Source: Avena insularis (Eukaryota > Streptophyta > Magnoliopsida > Poales > Poaceae). From it: DNA of 64,000 bases. The position numbers were made by a program, and so were the translations under genes. The stretch covers positions 240,028,292-240,092,291 of the forward strand of contig CM042687.1 in NCBI GenBank assembly GCA_023614405.1, written 5' to 3'. How positions within the stretch are numbered: position 1 is the stretch's first letter; each line of letters opens with the position of its first letter. The notes under the pieces are model-generated. The model had not been told where the DNA came from. It worked only from the letters and a program-made list of their open reading frames with translations, and did no database searches. Positions 55,890 through 64,000 of the stretch are shown in pieces.

Positions 55890-58600
55890 AAATATACATC
55901 ATTTCCAATCAACAAGATGTCCTCCACATAATGTATTAGAAATATATCTCCGCGCTCCCACTTAATTTCTTGCAAATGCAAGCATCTTCATCGTCTCCTG
56001 ATGAAAACTCCTTTTCATCACAGTGAAGATTCGAACTCCACGATGATTACTTAAATCATTGAAGTTTGCATGACCTTTTAGCATCCTTTGAATTTAATAA
56101 AACCCTTTGGACCATGTCATGTACACGTCCTAGGTAACCATTATATTAGAAGAACTTTGTTTTGTTTATTCATCTACCATATACCAAATTATATGTAGTG
56201 GTTGCTACTTTAATCCGTCCAGACTAAATATCGCTATGAAAGATCCAATCTTGTCATAGTCAACTCCTTGAACATTGTCATAAAATACTTTACGACATCT
56301 CGACTATTTCATAGATGTAAAACATCCATGTCTATTTATTTATAGATCCAAATACGACCGATAGGTTTTTACACCTTTCCGGAGGGTCTTCCAAGTTCAA
56401 AACTTGATTTCTCGTGTATGGAACTATCACGGATTTTATTGCTTCAATCCATTTGACGGAGTCAGGTCCCACCATCGCTTCTTTGCATGTATTCAGTTCA
56501 TCATTGTCAAACAATAATGATTTAATCTCAAATCTTAGCATTTGATTGTTTAACCGATCTACTTGGTTCAATAGGAACTTAGATCTCTGTGACCACAACC
56601 TTTGAGACACTTAAGCCATGAGCATTATGGCTGCCTCTGGAACAATTTCCGGCACTACGCAACTCAGCACATTTAGCTAAGGTTCGTTAACCTTATCAAA
56701 GTTCTATTGTCCTCCCAGTTAACTTTTATGAAAAAATACTTTTTCAAGAAACTTCATATTTCAAGCAACAAACCCTTTTTTTCTCGGTGTTATGGAGGAA
56801 TACCCAATGGTTATTCGAAATAACCTACAAAGACATGCTCATCCGACTTTGGTTGTAATAATCTTACTTATGCTTAGCATACCAAAATTTTAAGAAAGGC
56901 CAACTTGGGTTTTACCCCAAACCGGGTGTCGTTTCAACGGATCAAGATGGAGCTCTTTTAAGTGCAAAAGCGGTAGTCTCTAAAGCTTTAATCTTTTAAA
57001 ACATAATGGTAGTTTTATAAATAACACCTTTGATCCAACCATGTCAAACAAGGTTTCATTACAAATCTCAAACACTCCATACTCCTATGATGTTTCAGGA
57101 TATGTAAATCTAGGTGTTTTGCTAAACTTGCAACTCAAATAAATCCCTTTATGATAAAATCATAATTCATTTATTTTTTCTTGTTACACTTGTAACTCAA
57201 ATAAATCCCTTTATGATAAAATCATAAATCATTTATTCTCTTGTTACATTGATTTTCCACTTCATCTTGAAAGTCTTTGAAAAGTTTTCAAATATTTCAT
57301 ACTTATTTCTCATTAAGTGAATATTCACTCAAATTTACGGAGAAAGCATATGAAGTTGAAGTCCATCGCTTACGGCTACACATAATGGACTACATACATC
57401 GATATGTATAAATTCCAATAATTTAGTCGTTTGTTCTTCTTTGGCCTTTGAACGAAGTTTTAATTATCCCGAGAAAGTCTCACAAGCGTCACTTGATCAA
57501 ATCAAAGACTCAAAAAATCCATGCATATGGAGTTTCTTCATGTTTTCTTTCCAATATAATTTAATCAGCGATGTCACTTCGTAAGTGATCTTCCAATCAT
57601 TTGTCTTGCGACATTTTAGCATTAGCTTTATGGATGTGATTTCTCCAACTAGATTTGTAAATCATCCATCTTATATGGTATACGGTAATTATTTGAGCAA
57701 CCTTTGTTCTCATAATACCTGATTTAAATAACAACTATTAAAAAAAATCTTGAAGGCAAGCTTTGATGTCAACGAGAAATACAAACAACGGTGTGTTTGT
57801 TTTCGATGAACATCATCACCTATTCTCTTGCTAGTTACTTAGGCCATTGTGGTTCATGAATTGCGTCGTTCCGTATGAAATTTCATACCAACCAATTCGG
57901 TATACAATACCCAAGAACCACATTGTTTAACAAGCAAAGAATACAACCATACATGTATATCATCTATATACCTAAACTGGATATTTCCAGTCTTTTCTTT
58001 TATGCCAAATATATTTTATAGATTCTCTTTCAGCATTTCCTTTTTCCTTTTAAAGAAATCTATCAACATCAAAAGTGGCACCATAAAATGACACATAGTC
58101 CAAAGCATGTATATTCAAATAATAATACCTTTGGACTTGCACTTTGAAGTAGATCACCATCATCAAATGATCGGTATTCTTTCAAAATCCATTCTTTAGT
58201 AATCTTTTAGTGTAGTAAACACTTTACATACATCTTCTATTCACCCTTATCATGACGACTTTGATGATCAAGCTAATGTATCTTATAAAGTATAATCGTG
58301 AGTATAACATTACTTTCCAAAACCTTTTTGGATGATTAGGATGTCTAGCATCTCCAACCTTCACAAATTCTCATCCAATATGAGAATATATATTATACTC
58401 TATCATATTGCAACCAAAACATTGTTTCAGATATCGTTATATCTATCACACATGATGGTTTCTGAAACAATTCTTTCAGCTCCTAGATAAACTTGATATT
58501 AAAACAATCAAGAATCATGGAGGCAAACATGATACTTAAGATACTAACACTAGAGTTGTTACTCTCGATTTAATACTAATTATCAAATTTCACGGAGTAA
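55890..58600 (-). pseudogene. pol: gag-pol remnants of D
   Basis: No long ORF remains, but blocks are legible on the minus strand. RT reads HYVEDILLIGNDV at about 55895-55935, with YVDD changed to YVED. The RT N-terminal block EAMVGPDSVKWIEAIKS lies near 56410-56490. An integrase-end block like ALETTAFALKRAPS lies near 56940-56990, and integrase or GAG-pre-integrase traces at 57250-57450. A gag block like ELKELFQ lies near 58460-58483. The order matches copia on the minus strand. A tandem duplication of about 60 bp sits at 57126-57247. Confidence 0.7.
57126..57247. repeat. Tandem duplication in D integrase remnant
   Basis: Two adjacent near-identical units of 62 and 60 bp (57126-57187 and 57188-57247), each starting ACTTG and ending CTTGTTAC. 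Confidence 0.85.
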
Positions 58601-58614
58601 ACATAATTTATGTT
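58600..58614. repeat. Palindrome at the D/E junction
   Basis: AACATAATTTATGTT: 7-bp arms around one base. D's minus-strand gag similarity ends here and E's plus-strand leader similarity begins here. Confidence 0.75.
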
Positions 58615-58616
58615 AA

Positions 58617-59309
58617 GACCCGCGTGTCTATTCAAAGTAGTTGTAATAGTTGAAGCCGGTGGACGACAACCATGGAGCATCGTCATTGACCTTGATGCAA
58701 TGCTGGTGATGATGGAGATCATGTTCGTGCTTGAAGATGGAGATCGGAAGCACAAAGAAGAAAGGCCATATCATATCACATATTATGAATTGCATGTGAT
58801 GTTAATCCTTTATGCATCTTGTATTGCTTAGTTAACGAGAGTAGCATTATAAGATGATCCCTCATGCACATGAATTTCAAGTTCTAAAGTGTTCACCCTT
58901 AGTAAGCACCGCTGCTAAAGCTTGTTGTTTTGAAGCACCACGTGATGATCGGGTGTGTTAGATTCCGCAAGTGTATACAACGTGGGCAAGCCAGATTTGC
59001 TCATGCGGAAGCTAAGGTTTGATCTTGATGAGCCTAGCATGTACAGACATGGTCTCGGAACACGGATCACCGAAAGGTAAAGCATGAATCATATAGTAGA
59101 TATGATGAACATGTCGATTGTTCGTCATTGAAGCTACATCAACTCTCGTGATGATCGGTTTTGATGTGGTGGATTTGGTTCGTGTGATCACTAAAACAAT
59201 GTGAGGGATATTGTTTTGAGTGGGAGTTCACCTAGATTAATTTAACTATTAATTAGAACTCAATTTGTCACAAACTTAGTCTAAACTATTGCAAATATGT
59301 TGTAGATCA
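58617..59309 (+). other. Partial leader of E
   Basis: Matches C from about 35701 onward (GACCCGCGTGTC, GATGGAGATCATG, GTTCACCC). No gene is recognised; the 73-codon ORF at 58610-58831 is in leader sequence. Confidence 0.7.
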
Positions 59310-60110
59310 ATGGCGGCCCCTACCATCAATTTTAATGCGTTCCTTGAGAAAGAAAAGTTGAAAAACAATGGAAGCAACTTCGCGGATTGGTTCCGCAATT
59401 TGAGGATTGTCCTCAATGCTGGTAATTTGACCTATGTCTTTGGATGCACATTGGGTGACCCTTTGCAGCTGATGCTACCGATGAAGTAAAGAATGTTTAC
59501 CTCGCTCGGAAGACTCGGTACTCCACAGTTCAGTGTGCTATCTTGTATGGTTTAGAATCGGATCTTCATAAAAGGTTTGAGAATTCAGACCCACATGATA
59601 TTGTCCGTGAACTCAAATTGATCTTTGAGACTCACGTGGCAGTTGAGAGCTATGAGGCTTCTAAAAAGTTCTTTAACTGCAAGATGGAAGAGGGCAGCTC
59701 CATCAGTAAGCATGTGCTTAATATGTCTAGGCACGCAAACAAACTTCAAAGCTTGGGTATAGTGATTCCTAATGCTTTGGGGATTTACCGTGTCCTCCAA
59801 TCACTGCCACCAAGTTACAAGAACTTTGTGATGAACTACAATATGCAAAGCATGAACAAGCAATTGCCAGAACTCTTCTCCATGTTAAAATCTGCTGAAG
59901 TGGAGATCAAGAAAGAGCACCAAGTGTTGATGGTCAATAAGACCACCAGATTGAAGAAAGGCAAGTCTAAGCAAAATGGACACTTCAAAAAGGGTGGTAA
60001 GAAAGTTACCGCACCGACGAAGAAGACTAAAGCTGGACCCAAGCCTGATACAGAGTGCTTTTACTGCAAGGGAGAAGGTCACTGGAAGCGGAATTGCCCA
60101 AAGTACTTGG
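59310..60110 (+). pseudogene. gag: gag of E
   Basis: The start is ATG 59310 (MAAPTINFNAFLEKEKL), chosen because it matches the start of C's gag. A one-base deletion near 59462 shifts the frame, and an open frame of 478 codons (59543-60979) then carries the rest of gag, the intact knuckle CFYCKGEGHWKRNC and the start of pol. Conserved FFNCKMEEGSSISKH is present. Confidence 0.88.
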
Positions 60111-61724
60111 CGGATTTGAAGAACGGCAACATCAAGAAGAAAGGTATATCCGATATACATGTTATTGATGTGTATCTCACTAGTACTCGTAGTAGTGCCT
60201 GGGTATTTGATACTGGTTCGGTTGCTCATATTTGTAACTCGAAACAGGTGCTGCAGAATAAACGGAAGCTAGCAAAGAACGAGGTGACGATGCGTGTTGG
60301 AAACGGATCAAAGGTTGATGTGATCGCGGTCGGCACTCTACCTCTTCATCTACCATCGGGATTAGTTTTATACTTAAATAATTGTTATTTGGTGCCTACG
60401 TTAAGCATGAACATTATATCGGGATCTTGTTTATTGCGAGACGGTTACTTGTTTAAGTCCGAGAATAATGGTTGTTCGATTTATATGAGTAATATAATTT
60501 ATGCACATGCACCTTTGATAGATGGTCTATTCTTATTGAATCTCGATAGTGGAAATACACATATTAATAACATCAAAGCTAAACGTTTGAAATCGAGCGA
60601 TAACTCAAACTATATGTGGCACTGTCGTCTTGGTCACATTAGAGTGAAGCGTATGAAGAAACTCCATTCCGATGGACTTCTTGAATCACTTGATTTCGAA
60701 TCACTTGAAAGATGCGAAGCATGTCTGATGGGTAAAATGACTAAGACTCCATTTTCTGGTATGATGGAGCGAGCTACGGACTTATTGGAAATCATACATA
60801 CCGATGTGTGTGGTCCAATGAGTGTAGCATCGTGCGGTGGTTATCGTTATGTTCTTACCTTCACGGATGACTTGAGTAGATATGGGTACATCTATTTCAT
60901 GAAACATAAGTCCAAAACTTTCGAGAAGTTTAAGGAATTTCAAAGTGAGGTTGAGAATCAACGTAACAAGAAAGATTAAATTTCTACGTTCTGATCGTGG
61001 AGGTGAATATCTAAGTTACGAGTTTGGCGAGCATTTTAAGAAGTGCGGAATACTTTCACAATTGACACCGCCGGGAACAACACATCGTAATGGTGTGTCC
61101 GAACGTCGTAATCGAACTCTCTTAGATATGGTTCATTCTATGATGTCACTTACAGATTTACCGCTATCATTTTGGGGTTATGCATTAGAAACAGCCGCAT
61201 TCACTTTGAATAGGGCACCATCTAAATCCGTTGAAACGACACCGTATGAATTATGGTTTGGGAAGAAACCTAAATTGTCGTTCCTTAAAGTTTGGGGTTG
61301 CGAAGCCTATGTAAAGAAGTTACAGCCGGACAAGCTAGAACCCAAAGCAGAAAAATGCGTCTTCATAGGATATCCAAAGGAAACTATTGGGTATACCTTC
61401 TATCATAGATCCGAAGGCAAAATCTTCGTTGCCAAGAATGGATCCTTTCTAGAGAAGGAATTTCTCTTGAAAGAAGTGACTGGAAGGAAAGTAGAACTCG
61501 ACGAGGTTGTCGAACCTTCTCTCGAACTTGCGAGTAGCGCATCACCGGAAGAAGTTCCTGTGGTGCCTACACCAATACGAGAGGAAGCTAATGATGATGA
61601 TCATGAAACTTCGGTTGTAGTTGCTACAGAGCCTCGCAGGTCAACGAGAACTCGTACCACTCCTGATTGGTATGATCCCGTTATGAGTTGTCATGTTGGT
61701 GGATAACACCGATGACCCTACGAC
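60111..61724 (+). pseudogene. pol: pol of E: protease and integrase
   Basis: Protease DTG (AWVFDTGSVAHIC) is encoded at about 60196-60234. GAG-pre-integrase (MWHCRLGHIRVKRM) and the first integrase Asp (IIHTDVCGP) follow in the same open frame, to 60979. A one-base insertion near 60970 shifts into a 253-codon frame carrying FLRSDRGGEY and NGVSERRNRT, with D and E intact. Another shift near 61690 leads to RT. Domain motifs are otherwise complete. Confidence 0.9.
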
Positions 61725-63260
61725 ATATGAGGAAGCGATGATGAGCCCAGATTCCAATAAATGGCAAGAATCCATGAAATCCGAGATTGGATCCATGTAC
61801 GAAAACCAAGTATGGACTTTGGTAGACTTACCGGATGGCCGGAAGGCTGTCGAGAACAAATGGATTTTCAAGAAGAAAACAGATGCTGATGGTAATGTTA
61901 CTGCCTATAAAGCTCGACTTGTCGCAAAAGGGTTTCGACAAATTCAAGGAGTTGACTGCATTGAGACATTCTCACCAGTAGTGAAGCTAAAGTCTGTGAG
62001 GATTATGTTAGCAATCGCCGCATATTATGATTATGAGATATGGCAGATGGATGTCAAAACAGCGTTCCTCAATGGAGACATTGATGAAGAGTTGTATATG
62101 ATGCAACCCAAAGGTTTTGTCGATCCTAAAGATTCTAACAAGGTATGCAAACTTCAACGGTCCATATATGGATTGAAGCAAGCATCCCGAAGTTGGAATC
62201 AACATTTTGATAAGGTGATCAAAAGTTTTGGTTTTATACAAACTTATGGAGAAGCTTGTATTTACAAGAAAGTGAGTGGGAGCTCTGTAGCATTCTTAAT
62301 ACTATATGTAGATGACATATTGTTGATTGGGAATGATGTAGAGCTTCTTAATAGTGTCAAGGAATATTTGAATAATAGTTTTTCGATGAAGGATCTTGGC
62401 GAAGCAGCTTACATATTAGGCATAAATATTTATAGAGATAGATCGAGACGACTAATATCATTGTCACAAAGTACATATTTGGACAAAGTTCTAAAGAGGT
62501 TTGGAATGGAAGATAGCAAGAAAGGGTTCTTGCCCATGTTGCCTCCAGTAACGGCAAAAGATAGAGAAAGGATGAGTAAGACTCCCTATGCCTCAGCCAT
62601 AGGATCTCTAATGTATGCCATGCTATGTACTAGACCCGACATTGCAATGATGTTAGTTTGACTAGCAGATATCAAAGTGATCCAGGAGTGGATCACTGGA
62701 CAACGGTCAAAAATATCCTTAAGTACTTGAGAAGAACTAAGGATATGGTTCTTTCTTATGGAGGTGATGAACAACTCGTTGTTAATGGTTACACCGATGC
62801 TAGTTGGAACACCGATCCGGATGATTCTATATCACAATCTGGATACGTATTTACTTTGAATGGTGCAGCAGTTAGCTGGAGGAGTGCAAAGCAAAGCGTT
62901 GTGGCGAGATCTTCAACTGAATCGTAATACATGGCTACTTCAGAGGCTTCACAAGAAGTGGTATGGATGAAAGAGTTCATTACAGAGCTCGGTGTGGTTC
63001 CAAGTGCGCTGGACCCAATGTCTATCTATTGTGATAACATGGGCGCCATAGCCAATGCGCAAGAACCAACGTCATACAAGAAGCTGAAGCATATCAAGCT
63101 ACGTTTTCACGCTATTCGAGAACATGTCCAAGATGGTGACATAAAGATTTGCAAAGTACACACAAATCTAAATGTGGCGGATCCGTTGACTAAACCTCTC
63201 CTGAGGGAAAAACATGACCAACACCAAACTGCCATGGGTGTTCGGTGTATTACCATGTAA
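61693..63260 (+). pseudogene. pol: pol of E: reverse transcriptase and RNase H
   Basis: RT is open for 322 codons (61693-62661), with QMDVKTAFLNGDIDEEL, SIYGLKQASRSWN and the catalytic LYVDDILLIGND. A frameshift near 62650, next to CTRPDI, separates RNase H (62658-62927, GYTDASWNTDPDDSISQSG). A TAA (62926-62928) replaces a Glu codon in the STESEYM-type block, and RNase H continues to TAA 63258-63260 (CDNMGAIANAQEP). Only a few point lesions separate it from an intact gene. Confidence 0.92.
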
Positions 63261-63294
63261 TCTGGATTAGTTGACTCTAGTGCAAGTGGTAGAC

Positions 63295-64000
63295 TGTTGG
63301 AGATATGCCCTAGAGGCAATAATAAATGTAGTTGTTATTATATCTTTGTGTTTATGATAAATGTTTACATTCATGCTATAATAGTATTAACAAGGAGACA
63401 TTAATACTTGTGTGATTTGTAAACTAAATTAGAGTCCCTAGTAAAGCCTCTTTATAATACTAGCTTGTTGGTTAATAAATGATTGTGGTTTCCCTATCAT
63501 GAACATTGAGATGTTATTAACAACAAGATCATATCGTTAGGAGAATGATATGATGGACATACTCCTATAGATAAGCGTAGCATAAAGATCAAGTGATTTT
63601 AATAGTTCAATTGCTATATGCTTTCTGATACATAGTAACCTAATTCCTTCGACCATGAGATCATGCTTATCACCATCACCGGAAGGATGCTTTGATGACA
63701 TCAAACACCACACCTTAACTGGGTGGCTATAAAGGTGGCATTGAGTGTTCGGAAAGTATTGGTTGAGACACATGGATCAAGAGTGGGATTTGTCCATCCA
63801 TATGAAGGATAGATATACTCTGGGCCCTCTTGGTGGAATGCCATCCAATTGGCTTGCAAGCATGTGACTGATTCACAAGGGATCACATATCACGGGAACG
63901 AGAAAAGAGTACTTATCAGTAACGAGGTTGAACTAGGTATGCAGAGATACCGACGATCAAAACCTCAGATAAGTAAACTATCGTGAGACAAAGGGAAATT
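63295..64000 (+). repeat. 3' LTR of E, first 706 bp
   Basis: TGTTGGAGATATGCCCTAG follows the purine-rich AAGTGGTAGAC. The LTR runs out of the window. It matches C's LTR at the start and D's partial LTR in its later part. Confidence 0.9.

Larger units (their letters stand above)
54655..58605 (-). mobile_element. Element D: decayed, internally deleted BARE/Angela-like copia
   Basis: The minus strand reads, in order, gag fragment, GAG-pre-integrase and integrase remnants, RT remnants, and then directly into the middle of an LTR that ends CGAACCCTGCA at 54655. The 5' LTR, leader and first part of gag are missing, and so are RNase H and the first part of the 3' LTR. It is related to E, since LTR words match 63750-64000. 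It interrupts B's extra ORF. Strongly degenerate. Confidence 0.75.
58605..64000 (+). mobile_element. Element E: BARE/Angela-like copia, 5' end missing, continues past the window
   Basis: Leader (from 58617), gag, pol, polypurine tract and the start of the 3' LTR (63295) are present. The 5' LTR and about the first 535 bp of the leader, compared with C, are absent. It is better preserved than C or D, with single-base frameshifts as its main damage. It is joined head to head with D. Confidence 0.88.

Overview
The window is a block of nested LTR retrotransposons from a plant nuclear genome. It is most likely a grass of the Pooideae. Two elements carry the BARE/Angela-type LTR start (TGTTGGA...TATGCCCTAGAGG), two are Sirevirus-type Ty1/copia elements, and two families are Tekay/Del-like chromoviruses whose pol ends in a chromodomain. 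I found no host gene, rRNA, tRNA gene, CRISPR array or bacterial-style operon. Almost all coding sequence is retroelement gag/pol in various states of decay.

Layout: 1-221 is unassigned flank. Element A (222-15935, +) is a complete Sirevirus-type copia element with target duplication cacga on both sides. It has a 1145-bp 5' LTR, gag (1419-3838) and pol (3844-7440) broken by stops, an intact 577-codon extra ORF (8304-10037), and a 3' LTR split by a solo chromovirus LTR (S, 10956-15009, +). Region X (15941 to about 17045) continues the flank. Element B (about 17045 to beyond the window, +) is a 5'-truncated, older relative of A that serves as the landing pad for everything downstream. Its pieces are RT (17045-18213), RNase H (32124-32754), spacer (32755-33462) and extra ORF (53451-54654).

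Inside B: G (18214-32123, -) is a full-length chromovirus with about 4-kb LTRs and target duplication atcta; it is the same family as S. C (33463-53450, +) is a BARE/Angela-like copia with target duplication ctatc. C is itself split by F (38434-49735, -), a second chromovirus with LTRs of about 3.1-3.25 kb. D (54655 to about 58605, -) and E (about 58605 to beyond 64000, +) are two related BARE/Angela-like bodies joined head to head, with no LTR between them and a 15-nt palindrome at the junction.

Most noteworthy: (i) A carries a short palindrome, GGCGGATAATCCGCC and variants, in its LTRs, in the coding linker of pol, downstream of pol and next to the extra ORF, while B carries a different palindrome (GGAGTCTCC core) at matching positions; (ii) A's extra ORF is open while its gag and pol are full of stops, and A and B share a splice-acceptor-like signal in front of it; (iii) the D/E head-to-head junction; (iv) an extra acidic coiled-coil ORF upstream of gag in G. 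All family assignments rest on motifs read by eye. No alignment or database search was possible, so percent identities and insertion ages are not given.
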